From: Chara braunii
Lineage: Eukaryota > Streptophyta > Charophyceae > Charales > Characeae
Length of the DNA: 51,639 bases
Assembly: GCA_003427395.1 (NCBI GenBank)
Contig: BFEA01000235.1
Span: 168,552 to 220,190 of the forward strand
Direction of reading: 5' to 3'
Part shown: in pieces, positions 22,460-33,354 of the stretch
How positions within the stretch are numbered: the stretch's first letter is position 1
Layout: each line of letters starts with the position of its first letter
Program-made: the position numbers and the translations under genes
The notes under the pieces: generated by a model
The model's database searches: none
What the model was told of the DNA's origin: nothing
Seen by the model: the letters and a program-made list of their open reading frames with translations, nothing else

Positions 22460-22795
22460 ACACCACAAAGGGTGTCGATTGATACAGACAGTAAAACGGT
22501 GATCATAAAAGTCAAAATCCGTTAAGGACTGAGTAACAACTCGCCTGCCGAATCAGTCAGCCCCGAAAATGAATGGCGTTGAAGCGCTCGGCCTATACTC
22601 GACCGTCGTCGCGATTCCGACGCTGCGACGAGTAATAGGGCGCAGGGCCTGCTGCAAAGCCTGCATCGTGAGCCTAGGTGAAGCACGTCCCGGTGCAAAT
22701 CTTGGTGGTAGAAGGAATCTTGGTGGTAGTAGGAATTATTCAAATGAGAATTTTGAAGACTGAAGTGGAAAGGGGTTCCATGTGAACAGTCGCGC
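22460..22795 (+). pseudogene. 25S rRNA-derived fragment (plus orientation)
   Basis: In the sense direction it contains CACAAAGGGTGTCGATTGAT, AAAATGAATGGCGTTGAAGC, ATCTTGGTGGTAGTAGGAAT, ATTCAAATGAGAATTTTGAA and GGTTCCATGTGAACAG, in 25S order. A duplication of about 20 bp of the ATCTTGGTGGTAG block is present. Substitutions throughout show it is not a functional rRNA. Confidence 0.85.
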
Positions 22796-22857
22796 ACTGC
22801 GGCCTCCGCCCTCGTGCCCCCGACCAACTGTGCCCAAGGTGCAATTCACCATCTTTT

Positions 22858-23282
22858 GAGAGACGGTTAACAAAGGGCTCAATTTTCATACCACTTCTCA
22901 GGTCATTTAGAACAAAACCCAAGGTCATTTTAACCAAACTTGCCACCAATTCAAAGAGTGGAGATCATACTAACTACTTACAAAAAAAAATTGGAAAAAA
23001 AACTCTAAAAACCTATAAAACAGCAAGGCAAAAATGTATTTTTATGCAAAATTCACTCTTTTCAGTTTTTCGGATTTTCATGATTTTTCAGGGCTAGCCA
23101 CAACAGTAAACTCCAAGACCCCAAGAAACACCAAACTTCGCATACACAGACCTCGACCAAAAATAAAACAGGGCAAAAGAAAAAAAACAAAAAAAAACTA
23201 AAAAAATGATATCCAATGCACTTTTCAGGGTTGCGAGGGTTAACCAGGGCTGAAAAGTAGGGGTTCCTGCTAACCGCTTATG
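22858..23282. mobile_element. Insert family GGTTAAC, copy in B
   Basis: This 425-bp AT-rich insert is absent from the matching site in A, where the 25S-derived CACCATCTTTCGGGTCCC is uninterrupted. It begins GAGAGACGGTTAAC and ends GCTAACCGCTTATG, so the GGTTA words form short terminal inverted repeats. Related inserts are at 27919-28333 and 32371-32764. Little or no target duplication is visible. I cannot assign a class. Confidence 0.65.
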
Positions 23283-24004
23283 GGGGTCCCAACGGGCATG
23301 CTCACACTCAAACCTCTCACAACAGACAACGAGTGGCGGACTGAATACCCGCCACCCAGGTTTTTTTCCACCTTGTGGGTGAAGCACCCACCTGGCCCAC
23401 TACAACAGGCGCGTGCTCAAGGTCCTCGGCCGCCATGACAACTATCCGCGGGGTTCCAATCGCTTCCCACTGTAATGGCGGCTGCAACAACTCATGTTAC
23501 TAGGCACCCTATGTCCAACAACGAAGGTGACAACGTTAGGACATCATCATCGCATTGGACGACCTCGACAATTCCTAATGATTTATTTCCCTTCATCTGA
23601 AGGTATCGAGATTTGAACCAGAGTCTATATTTCGACAGTTCATCGGTGTACCAGCCAAGCTAATCCTGTCGGTCTCACCGCGGGTATCAGAACCGATCAC
23701 CAAGTCAAAAATAGAAGTAACAATAAAACTACAAATAAAAATAAAAATAAAATGAAACACAAAAACATAAATGAAAACGGGGTCGTTGTCACTTGTCTTC
23801 AACACCTCGCACCCCCAAGCCTCGCAGGGTTGCACCTTGTCGTCGACACGCCGCACGCGCCGCTCATCCGGGCGAGGACTTTAACTTTCTCCCGCCGGCA
23901 CGACGCCAACTACGGATGAGGCCTCACCGATGTGACTTGCAAAAGATACGCCCAATACCCTTATAAGGGTATTTGGTACAACAACGCCATTTCCATCAAG
24001 CATA

Positions 24005-24600
24005 CATGGTACGTTCTCATAGTTACATACTATAGGTTACAGTTTCGAGTCTGGCACATTTATTGTACATACATACTCACACATGGTTCTCGGTACCTAC
24101 AATGCCTACGGGCGCACCTATACACCGCCTTAGGGCACATACCCGTGGCCTATGGGCAAATTGCACAACCTACAGTCATTTATATAATACGTCAAACCAA
24201 CCAGTAGCCAACATCCTCAAGTGAACCCACGTAGCAAAACCCTTGGGTGGTGTGCAGACAATGTCTATAATAACTTAGTTGCGTCAACCCAACGGGGTGT
24301 GCGAGTGACCATGCCCTATGTAAACGCCTTCCGGTATCTTCTGCGGAGAGGTGCAGAGTTTTGAACCCGCAACCTCAGACTACAATGAGCATTACCAACC
24401 GGTGCCCTAAGCACTCATATCAGTGACCATAGGTTGTGCAATTTGCCAATAGGCCATGTGTATGCGCCCTAAGGCGGTGTATAGGTGCGCCCGTAGGCAG
24501 TTTCGGTACCAAGAACCATGTGCGAGTATGTGTGTACAATAGCTATGCCAGACTTTAACCTTTAACTTGTAGTATGTAACTAGGATAACCTACCATGTAC
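24005..24600. repeat. Long inverted repeat, arms of about 175 bp
   Basis: The left arm 24005-24178 and the right arm 24424-24600 are reverse complements, with mismatches spread along them. Shared words include CCTACGGGCGCACCTATACA, CGCCTTAGGGC and GGCAAATTGCACAACCTA. The loop between them is almost entirely one SINE copy. This may be a foldback-type element or an inverted duplication. Confidence 0.85.
24197..24420 (-). mobile_element. tRNA-derived SINE copy S1
   Basis: It is similar to S2 over more than 200 bp (AGCCAACATCCTCAAGTGAA through GGTGCAGAGTT). Its minus-strand B box GGTTCAAAACTC lies at 24356-24367. The A-box end is degraded. It fills the loop of the inverted repeat at 24005-24600. 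Confidence 0.6.
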
Positions 24601-24636
24601 CCTAGATGGAAATGACAGATGGAAGAGATCACCAGA

Positions 24637-24893
24637 GCAACCGGGAGCCAACATCCTCAAGTGAACCCGCGTAGGTAGAATCCGACATATAACAATTCGG
24701 ACTAACCCTTGGGTGGTGCGCATGCATTGTCTGTAATAGCTTACCTGCATCATCCCAATGGGGTGTGTGCAAGTGACCATGCGTTATGTAAACACCTTCC
24801 GATGTCTTTTGCACAGAGGTGCAGAGTTTCGAACCCACAACCTTCTAGCACAATGCGCATAAACAACCGGTGCCCTAACCACTGAGCCAAATG
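24637..24893 (-). mobile_element. tRNA-derived SINE copy S2
   Basis: On the minus strand this has a clear internal RNA polymerase III promoter: A box TGGCTCAGTGG (24879-24889) and B box GGTTCGAAACTC (24824-24835), about 45 bp apart as in tRNA genes. The tRNA-like head is followed by a tail of about 190 bp shared with S1. No intact acceptor stem is visible, so it is a SINE and not a tRNA gene. Confidence 0.7.
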
Positions 24894-24899
24894 TTTTTT

Positions 24900-25520
24900 T
24901 TTTCTAACCTCCTCATTGGGGACAGTTATACATAGCGTCAAATAGAACTGCCCAGTAAACCGTCGGTAGATAGGCAGACGAGGACAACAAACGAGAGGCT
25001 ATGCCAAACTGTTTCGTCGGAGTTTAATTGACTCATCAGGAGTCTGAACCCTCAACAGTCCGTAAAATCCCCTAACTGGTTACAATGTAAGTAATAATCC
25101 ACCTTTACCCCGGTTGTCGTTAAGCATCAAAGATTGCCCGACAACTGATACGCTGCACCAACCACTAGCCATGAGGTACTTGTGACGAAAATCAAAGTAG
25201 ACTATCACTCACCCACACCATATGAAAAACTCCACAGACTGTCGATGCACCCCCCATCACAAGCGAGCAAAACACCCACGAACCAAAGAAAGGTCTATCA
25301 CAAAAAAAAAAAACACTCCAAACATGTTGTTGGAACTAAAGGCGCAACATGGCCACATAATTTTTCTCACTTCTTCTACCATGTTATGAAAAATATCCTT
25401 TTGAAAGGTGTTTGGCACCTAATGTTATTGTATTTGAACACTGTGCATTCATTAGCGGTCAAATGTGGGGTACTGATAAACAAAGGTTGCAAACTTCTTT
25501 CCCTGAACACAACGTGTCAC
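24900..25520. other. Region with no recognisable gene
   Basis: I found nothing identifiable. An A-run lies at 25301-25313. The open frames overlapping this stretch show no family signature. Confidence 0.35.
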
Positions 25521-25523
25521 TAT

Positions 25524-25622
25524 GGCCCGCGCCACGCCACTCACCAACTTGTGAAACAACGGGCGTAGTTCTAACGATGTTTTTTGCCCTTTTCACATTT
25601 TGTGACTGGTGTGGCACGCCCC
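25524..25622. mobile_element. MITE, 99 bp, same family as 7347-7468
   Basis: The left end GGCCCGCGCCACGCCACTCA and the reverse complement of the right end, GGGGCGTGCCACACCAGTCA, form terminal inverted repeats that continue to TGTGAAA. TAT flanks both sides (25521-25523 and 25623-25625), the same 3-bp duplication as at 7347-7468. Confidence 0.65.
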
Positions 25623-25639
25623 TATGATAAACGGTAAAA

Positions 25640-26366
25640 ATGGCCCTGAACGTTCGGGTATTTCGTCGGATACCTCTAAAAATGACCCAGACTCGCATGA
25701 CCGCACGAGCAAACCGATCACCAATAAATCATTCATTCATAATCGGCGATGATGTGCTCGTCGACGCACGTCACTTGCAACTCGAAGCGGATACGTTTAG
25801 CAAGTTCCGACGTCGCTTCTTCGGTTTATGCCGCATCCTTCATCGTCGGTTTTGATACTGCAGCTAGTCCGGTCAGCTTCCATGTGAAGCTACCTGATTA
25901 CCTTCGACAGACTCGCGTACACGATGTTTACCACGTCTCCTTGCTGCGTCCTTATCGTAGACTGCCCGAGCGCTTCGCCGGACGTCCTTATGAGCGCCCT
26001 CTACCTATCATGGTGGACGGTCACGAGGAGTTCGTCGTTTCCGACATCTTATCTCGCCGAGTTATCGACGACACCCCGCCACGCATCGAGTACCTTGTGC
26101 GTTGGAAGGACTATCCTGACGAGGAGGCGACTTAGGAGCCCCTCGAGTACTTGCAGCACTCCCGAATGTTGGTGCGTGCATACGATCGTGCTCGTCGTGC
26201 TGAGACATTTACTCCTACTCAGCCGACTGACCCTTTTCCTCCTCCTCCAACTGAGGAGATTAACGAGGACAAGTCTGCTCCCTCTGAGGTCGTTCTTCAA
26301 CAGCAGACAGACGCCTCCTCGCGTCCACATCACACTCGTCGATTCCCTCGGCGTTTCGACGACTGA
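25640..26366 (+). pseudogene. Chromovirus integrase C-terminus with chromodomain
   Basis: This is the last part of a Ty3/gypsy integrase, which inserts the cDNA. In order I see GDDVLVDARHL, then after a frameshift near 25830 VSFHVKLPDYLRQTRVHDVY and HVSLLRPYRRLPERF, then a chromodomain (EFVVSDILSRRV, then RIEYLVRWKDYPDEEAT). The aromatic Trp expected next is replaced by a TAG stop at 26133-26135, after which EPLEYLQHS continues in frame. The tail ends at TGA 26364. In this family the chromodomain directs insertion toward marked chromatin. The upstream integrase core is missing. Confidence 0.88.
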
Positions 26367-27665
26367 TACTCTGATCACTCACTTCTCCCTACTGACTCAC
26401 ACCATCAGGTACTCCACCACCAGCTTCTTCAGAATGTCAGCGTTTTGCGGCTCTGCTTCGACATTGACTAGACTCCTCCCACTTCGACGACTTCAGCTAC
26501 CTTATCGGCTTCAATTACTTTGGACGTGACTACTTCACTCCACCACCCTACCCTGTACATTCCCTTGCATGTGTCGCATGATGGTACTCACTTAGCTGGG
26601 TCTCTTTGAGTTGGGCTCTCCCTTGGTATCGCATAGGCATTGAGACCGTACCGTTATCTTGGCTTCCCTGCTCCCAGATATAGCTCCCTCCCCCAGTCTG
26701 TGAGTTGTGTGCATGTTTCCCTTACCCACTGCCCTCATCACCCTAGTGTCGACTCTTGCATGCCTTCTGTTAGGCATATCTCCACCCTATTCCAGGCTCC
26801 CCTTTTCATGGTCGCCCCTGCATGGGGTCACCCTTTTATCAAGCATTACCCGACGTGATGGTCTATCTGTCAGGGTCATTGGTTTTGTTTCGCTACCACC
26901 TTGAGCCTGATGACCTATCCCACCTCCGTGTGTGACTGCCCTTAGGAGTTTCGATTCTTAGGCTGCATTCACCCCCTCTGAGACCATCCCACCCTTAGTG
27001 GTTCAGCGACATGACATTACTTGTGACATATTGCTCTTTTTCTTTTTAGCACTCAGGTCATTGCCTCCAGGACTTTAGTATTGTATCATGCTACATTACA
27101 TTTTCTGCTGATAGTTATGATGTGTATACTAAACATTTGTTTTCATTTGACATTACGTAGCTTAGGCTGCATTGCATGGATTCGGCATGGAGTTTACTCT
27201 GCATCCTAGATTTCTCAGCTTTCTTTATTACAGAGTTTCGCTGCTTTTGCGGATAGCGTGTTTATGGTTCTTGCAATCCATTACAGGTCTGAGGATCGTG
27301 CAGCGGACCTCTATCTGCCCTGGCCTACAACCAGGGCATATTCGGCTATCTCCCTTTTCGGCCTGTGTAACCAGGCTGGGGCCTGACCCCACAGACCGTA
27401 TAATGTTTCACTCAAGTCCAGTCCTGCCCGGTACCACTGTCGGTACCAGTCCAGTCCAGTCCAGTCTAGTCAGTCTGTTGGGGGTATACCCCAACAACAG
27501 TCTGTATTTCCTCATTCTTCATTCTGCACTTTTGGAGTACGTGCGTGTTGAGTCCGTGTCGTAGATGCGCTATCCCTTCCAACTCCATCTCCATCTCCTC
27601 CCTCTCAAGAGTCTTAACCCTTATTCTTGATCCTGACGGACCGCCATCCCGGCGGGTCCGTCACA
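26367..27665 (+). mobile_element. Probable chromovirus 3' UTR and LTR
   Basis: It follows the integrase stop directly and is non-coding. It contains a near-palindrome around GGGGTATACCCC (27477-27495), a short CCAGT repeat (27446-27470) and, at the end, an inverted repeat TGACGGACC (27634-27642) with GGTCCGTCA (27655-27663), followed by CA at 27664-27665. The CA and the switch to satellite right after suggest the LTR end. I could not place the LTR start. Confidence 0.5.
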
Positions 27666-27918
27666 GTACCCAACCACCTCGCACCTTCCTCTTCCTCCAC
27701 ACTCATCACTCGTCCACCATAGCCAACCACCTCACGCCTTCTGCCTCCACCTCCATCGTCCAACCACCCCACACCTTCTTCTTCCTCTATCTCCATCACT
27801 CATCCACCATAGTCAACCGCCTCACACCTTCTTCCTCCACCTCCATCACCCATCCACCATAGTCAACCACCTTACACCTTCTTCCTCCACCTCCGTCACC
27901 CATCCATCATAGCCAACC

Positions 27919-28333
27919 GAGAGCCGGCTAACTGACCCCCCATTTTTCACCTCAGCTTGTAAGAAAACCATAAGGTCATTTCAAGCAAACTCCACACCAA
28001 TGTATAGAGTGCACTTCTTACTAACATATTATAAAAACAAAACAAAAAAATAATAATTATAAACACATAAAACAACACCTCAAAAGTGCATTTGCAGGTA
28101 ATTTTGCCAAAAACAAATTCATCAATATTTCAAGATTTTCAGGATGATCAATAACACAAATTCTAATAACCTTAATGACACCAAATTTGGCATACAGCAA
28201 ACTTGTCCAAGAAAAAAAACAGCCAAAAAGCAAAAATCCAAAAAAACACAAAAATTGACCCCGAAACCCTAATTTCAGGATCATTCATGGTTACTCATAG
28301 CCGAAAAGTGGGGGTCCCCGTTAACCGCTTGTG
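27919..28333. mobile_element. Insert family GGTTAAC, copy in satellite
   Basis: This 415-bp AT-rich insert begins GAGAGCCGGCTAAC and ends GTTAACCGCTTGTG. Removing it rejoins the satellite exactly as CCAACC + ACCTCACACC, the normal unit sequence, so both ends are known to the base and no target duplication is evident. Internal words such as CACCAAATTTGGCATACA match the copy in B. Confidence 0.75.
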
Positions 28334-29274
28334 ACCTCACACCTTCACCTTCCTCTACCTCCATCACTCATCCACCATAGCCAACCGCCTCAAACCTTCT
28401 TATTCCTCCAACTCCATCATTCATCCACCATAGCCAACCACCTCACACCTTCTTTTTCCTCCACCTCCATCACCCGTCCACCATAGCCAACCACATCACA
28501 CCTTCTTCCTCCACCTCCGTCACCCACCCACCATAGTCAACCACCTCGCACCTTCTTCTCCCTCCACCTCCATCACCCATCTACCATAGCCAACCACCTC
28601 ACACCATTTTCTTCCTCCACCTCCATCACCCATCTGCCATAGCCAACCACCTCACACATTTTTCTTCCTCCACCCATCTACCATAGCCAATCGCCTCACA
28701 CCTTCTTCTTCCTCCACCTCCGTCACTCATCCACCATAACCAACCACCTCACACCTTCTTCCACCACCCGCATCACCCATCCACCATAGCCAACCGCCTC
28801 AAACCTTCTTCTTCCTCCAACTCCATCACTCATCCACCATAGCCAACCACCTCACGCCTTCTTCTTCCTCCACCTCCATCACCCATCAACCATAGTCAAC
28901 CACCTCACCCGTTCCTTCTCCTCCACCTCCACCACCCATCCACCATAGCCAACCACCTCACACATTTTTTTGTCTCCACCTCCGTCACTCATCCACCATA
29001 ACCAACCACCTCACATCTTCTTCCACCACCTGCATCACCCATCCACCATAACCAACCGCCTCACACCTTCTTCTTCCTCCAACTCCATCACTCATCCACT
29101 ATAACGAACCACCTCACACCTTATTCTTCCTCCACCTCCATCACCCATCAACCATAGTTAACCACCTCATCCCTTCCTTTTCCTCCACCTCCATCACCCA
29201 TCCACCATAACCAACCACCTCACACCTTCTTCTCCCTCCACCTCCAACGCCCATCCACCATAGTCAACCACCTC

Positions 29275-29389
29275 NNNNNNNNNNNNNNNNNNNNNNNNNN
29301 NNNNNNNNNNNNNNNNNNNNNNNNNNNNNNNNNNNNNNNNNNNNNNNNNNNNNNNNNNNNNNNNNNNNNNNNNNNNNNNNNNNNNNNNN
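29275..29389. other. Assembly gap (115 N)
   Basis: The run of N lies inside the satellite. Its size probably does not reflect the real length. Confidence 0.98.
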
Positions 29390-30146
29390 CCTCACACCTT
29401 CTTATTTCTTTACCTCCATCACTCATCCACCATAGCCAACCACCTCACACCTTCTTCCTCCACCTCCATCACCCATCCACCATAGCTAACCACCCCTCAC
29501 CGTCTTCTTCCCCCACCTCCATCACTCATCTATCCTAGCCAGCCACCTCACACCTTCTTCTTCCTCCATCTCCATCACTCATCCACGATAGTCAACCACC
29601 TCACGCCTTCTTCTTCCTCCACCTCCATCACTCATCCGACATAGTTAACCACTTCACACTTTTTTTTTCCTTCACCTCCATCACTCATCCACCCTAGTCA
29701 ACCACCTCATACTTTTTTTTTCCTCCACCTCCATCACCCATCTCCCATAGCCAACCACCTCACACATTCTTCTTCATTCACCTCAATCACTTATCCACCA
29801 TAGCCAACCACCTCGCGCCTTCTTCCACCACCCCCATCACCCATCCACCATAGTCAACCACCTCAAGCCTTTTTCCACCACCCCCATCACCCATCCACCA
29901 TAGCCTACCACCTCGCGCCTTCTTCCACCACCTCCATCACCCATCCACCATAGCCAACCACCTCACACCTTTTCCTTCTTCCACCTCTATCACTCATCCA
30001 CCATAACTAACCACCTTACATCTTCTTCTTCCTCCATCTCCTTTCGGCTGTCACCATGTTCGAAGAAATATGGGGCTGCAAACATAGAGGGGGCCCTTAG
30101 GTGGGATGGTAGAACAAGCCGGAGTTAAGCTTTGATTAGGCATAGG

Positions 30147-30149
<3 letters not shown>

Positions 30150-30206
<57 letters not shown>

Positions 30207-30228
30207 GCATCCCAGTCCCTCTACTTTC

Positions 30229-30289
<61 letters not shown>
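30150..30289. repeat. Two (CT)n microsatellites
   Basis: Two long CT runs (about 30150-30204 and 30232-30289) are each followed by the same segment, TAGCATCCCAGTCCCTCTAC then TTTCGTACT. The whole block was duplicated, probably by slippage or unequal exchange. Confidence 0.95.
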
Positions 30290-30291
<2 letters not shown>

Positions 30292-30299
30292 GCATCCCA

Positions 30300-32125
30300 G
30301 TCCCTCTACTTTCGTACTCCAAGTTTGATCTAAACCCTTTATTCCCTGTTTATCTTGGCATGTGACTATCGTTTCCCCACTCACTTGTCACATTGCCAGG
30401 GGACAAACGGTGAAAGAACTTTGATCTCACTTGGTGGAAAGCGAGGGTGAGGGAAGGGCTGCTGGTCCCTTGCGCTACGAAGAAGAAAAAGTGTTTTGAG
30501 GGCTTGAAGGACTCGTGGGCGCAAAGGACTTGAGGATTGACGAGTCCTAAGGATTGAAGGGAATTGCTGTGTGAAATAGAGGTCAGTGGACTCGACCAAC
30601 ACCCCGACTGCATGAGAATAAGAAGAGGATGGTCTAGACAAGGAAAGGATTGGAAATGAAAGGAACTGAAAAAAAAAAGACTAAGCATGCGGGAGGGATT
30701 ATGTGTCGACCCTAAATGGGGGTTGTGTTTGTTCCCATATTGCCTTTAGTGTGCAGGTGAGTAACCAACTAAGGTGCCTTAAGTGGGATTGTGCCCGGTG
30801 AGATCGGGTGGAGAAAGGGAAAGACGCAAAATGAGTTGTGAACGTAACCATCGCCCATGAACGAATCATATTTGTATGACGCTCCTTCTAGCAAAAAAAT
30901 GAGGTCTAAGTGTTTGATGTTGGTGAGAAAGTGTCAAACGATCGAAAGGACTACCAAATCGCATGAGTATGTGGGCGGGACCCCGAAAAGACTAAGGGGT
31001 GTATAGACAAGCAACGAAGTACAATTCATGAAATGTGTTTTGCGCATAAGGTGTAGGTAGCAAGCACGTGAATCGGCTAGAGACCGGAGCATGGGGTGCC
31101 CTGGTGAGGCGACAAGGACCACATGACTTAGCCAGTCGGCCCAAATCAAAGGGCGAGCTCTTCGACTAGGAGAATACATGCGTGACCCAAGGAGGACACT
31201 GGGTCTGCGCATAAATTAAGATGAGCTCTCAAGGAACTCCTTGGACTGCATGAGTATTGAAAGGAGCAATCGCCTGCGAACACAAGAGAGCATTGAAAAT
31301 AAACGCTTATCAAATATCAGCGAAGACTACCTACCTAGGAAGAAGGTTGAGCTACATCCCCTAATGTTGAAGCTCTTCCGCTAGATGGCCCAACCCCATC
31401 CATCGCATAGCACTAGGTGGGGGTGTCCCCGAGACGAACGCTCTGCGCCTTGGGTATGCGAGTGGGCGGACCAGAGCCAACTAGGACCCGTAATGGGGTT
31501 GACTCAAGCTCGAAAGTCTACCAGGGTGGGGCCCTACACCGGTTTGAAAAAGTGGTTGTAACCCACCAGGTCGCTCAGCAACATAGGTTGCGGCTAACGG
31601 CTGAATAATGAGAAAATGTTGGGCTTGGTCGTGTAGGAACCCCTACCCCCCCCCCCCCCCCCCCCTCACTACTTGAGAAGTTAAGCCATGGCGAGGACGA
31701 AGATGTCAATCCAAAGGAAGGACCAAAACTCGTTTCCGACGGGTAGGACAAAGTTGAGGAGGTCTCTTGCATCTATTGTTTCTTCTCGCATCATGAAATG
31801 ACATTCAGTATTGTAGCCTGAGCCAACGGTCGACTTTATAAGTGCAATAGGAAATGTTAACCAATTACGTTGCTATCTTGTTCTCATAATTCCGGAGCCG
31901 AATGATGTCACTGACCTCCTGAAAACCATCCATAGAAGGAGGATCTTCCGAACATCGCTCGGGGAAGTCATCTCACTCAACCAAAATAAAAGGAGCAAGC
32001 TCGGAAGTATGGAATGAACAAATAAGTGGTGTACCAACAATTAAACAACGATTTTTTCCTTTCATCTTTGTCACTTTTACTTTTCTGTTATTTTGTAATC
32101 TTATTGGCATGATTCCTTATAGTTT
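30300..32125. other. Unclassified region
   Basis: I see no protein domain, tRNA or repeat partner inside the window. A C-run lies at 31648-31665. Because it sits just downstream of the E2 integrase C-terminus on the minus strand, it could be the 3' UTR or LTR of E2, but I found no second copy to prove it. Confidence 0.3.
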
Positions 32126-32129
32126 TACA

Positions 32130-32350
32130 GTGACAAGTCATTTTGTGGTCACCTTTAACCAGGTGAACGGGCAAGTGAGCAGGAACCTCCACAAGGAATG
32201 AGGGTCCATCCGGTTCGTCATTAGCACATGAGACATATGCCAAGGCCCCATCCAATTTGGGATTTTTTTGCCAAAGATGTTTTGCTCGAGGCTAAACTCT
32301 GTAGCGGACACTCAAGCGAGATAGCCTACGTGGACAGGACAAGGAAAACG
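32130..32350 (-). pseudogene. E2 integrase C-terminal domain
   Basis: On the minus strand a frame reads FSLEQNIFGKKIPNWMGPW, then a degraded HP.FH-type region. This matches the SH3-like C-terminal domain of gypsy integrases (KLxPxWxGPF pattern). It is separated from the catalytic core by the insert at 32371-32764. Confidence 0.55.
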
Positions 32351-32370
32351 TTGCTGATTAGTCTGCCAAC

Positions 32371-32663
32371 GAGAGATGGTTAATAAAAGGTACAAAATTC
32401 AAGGTTTTTCGCCGCATCACCACAAACAATGTCCTCAAAATTTTTGCGAACAAACAATGCAGATCATAATATAAACATAAAAAAAAAAACAGGCAAAAAA
32501 AACAGAAAACAAAAATCTCAAAAACACTATAAAACCCCATTCGGAGTAGCTTTCGGAATTCGCCAAATGATTCTTTGAATTTGATGTTTTTGCCAACTTT
32601 TTGGTTATTGGTCCAAATACAGTGAAACTAAATATAAATATACCCTAAAACACATATATATCA

Positions 32664-32699
<36 letters not shown>

Positions 32700-32764
32700 C
32701 AGGGAAGTATGGCAGTTTCGGTGAAAAATTCACCGGAAATGACACCACCTGTTAACCATTAGTG
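32371..32764. mobile_element. Insert family GGTTAAC, copy in E2 integrase
   Basis: This 394-bp AT-rich insert starts GAGAGATGGTTAAT and ends TGTTAACCATTAGTG. It lies between the core and C-terminal parts of the E2 integrase, which are otherwise colinear. It contains an A-run at about 32667-32697. It is more diverged than the copies at 22858 and 27919. Confidence 0.55.
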
Positions 32765-32809
32765 CGCATCTTATCCCGTCCCTTGACAAAAAACTCTTGC
32801 ATCTAGCAA

Positions 32810-33352
32810 ATGAAGACGTCCTTGTTGTCGCTTTCGGCGTATCGGAATGGTAGAGTCCAACAAAAATTTGGCCAGCAAACCATGCTCAAACTCAAATGGG
32901 GAGACGTTGATAGCCGGGTGGATAGAGGAGTTGTAGGCCAACTCAACATTCGTAAGTCGCTCGACCCAATCCTTATAGTCCGAGTGAATGAGTGTGCAAA
33001 GAAAAACTTGTGTGGTCTAATGGGCTCGCTCTGTTTGATCGTCCATTTGCGAGTGGCAGACGGAACTCGGCTTAAAAGATGTCCTCGATTGTTTCACGAG
33101 ACCAGTCAAAAAATTGGACATGGAACCGAGTGTCGTGGTTGCATACGACTTCCTTGGGGAAGGCCTTGGTACATATCCAACAAACGAAAAAAAACTTCGC
33201 TAACTCCGATGCCTTTGCCTGATAATAGCAAGGCAAGAACATGGTGAACTTAGTGAGGCGGTCGACCGCTATAAGGATGTTGTCGCAGCCGGACTTATGC
33301 TTGTGACGCTCAACCTCACCCCCTGCACTGCTTTCCCGTCGAAGTGACAAGG
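32810..33352 (-). pseudogene. E2 integrase catalytic core
   Basis: On the minus strand CDNILIAVDRLTKFTMFLPC carries the first Asp of the DDE core. NHDTRFH follows at the second Asp position. After frame changes, DYKDWVERLTNVELAYNSS and INVSPFEFEHG are typical of the end of the gypsy core. Stops and shifts make it non-functional. Its N-terminal zinc domain is at 36900-37200, on the far side of a 3.5-kb insertion. Confidence 0.75.
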
Positions 33353-33354
33353 AT

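Larger units (their letters stand above)
20703..23985. mobile_element. Composite element B (partner of A)
   Basis: It is colinear with A over its whole length, including the GCTCGTTGTTGGAAC start block, the TACCTGG hairpins, the covarying module (21819-21844, 22009-22026), the 25S patchwork and the final palindrome AATACCCTTATAAGGGTATT at 23954-23973. It differs from A by a 425-bp insert at 22858-23282 and by retaining an extra 25S block. No shared open frame exists. The similarity suggests duplication followed by long independent decay. Confidence 0.6.
27666..30030. repeat. Minisatellite of about 54 bp, gapped and interrupted
   Basis: There are dozens of head-to-tail copies of a C/T-rich unit that contains CACCTCACACCTTCTTCTTC, CTCCACCTCCATCACCCATC and CACCATAGCCAAC. 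Units differ by small substitutions and deletions. The array is interrupted by an insert at 27919-28333 and by an assembly gap of unknown bases. Open frames across it follow from the low complexity and are not genes. The true array length is unknown. Confidence 0.92.

Noticed and set aside
24337-24420. tRNA gene on the minus strand
   Set aside because: It has a B box but no intact acceptor or anticodon stem, and similarity to S2 continues far beyond tRNA length. It was called a SINE.
27545-27862. Open frame across the C/T-rich satellite
   Set aside because: All frames of this low-complexity repeat stay open by composition.
30132-30365. Open frame of Ser-Leu repeats
   Set aside because: It is only the translation of the (CT)n microsatellite; no gene is supported.
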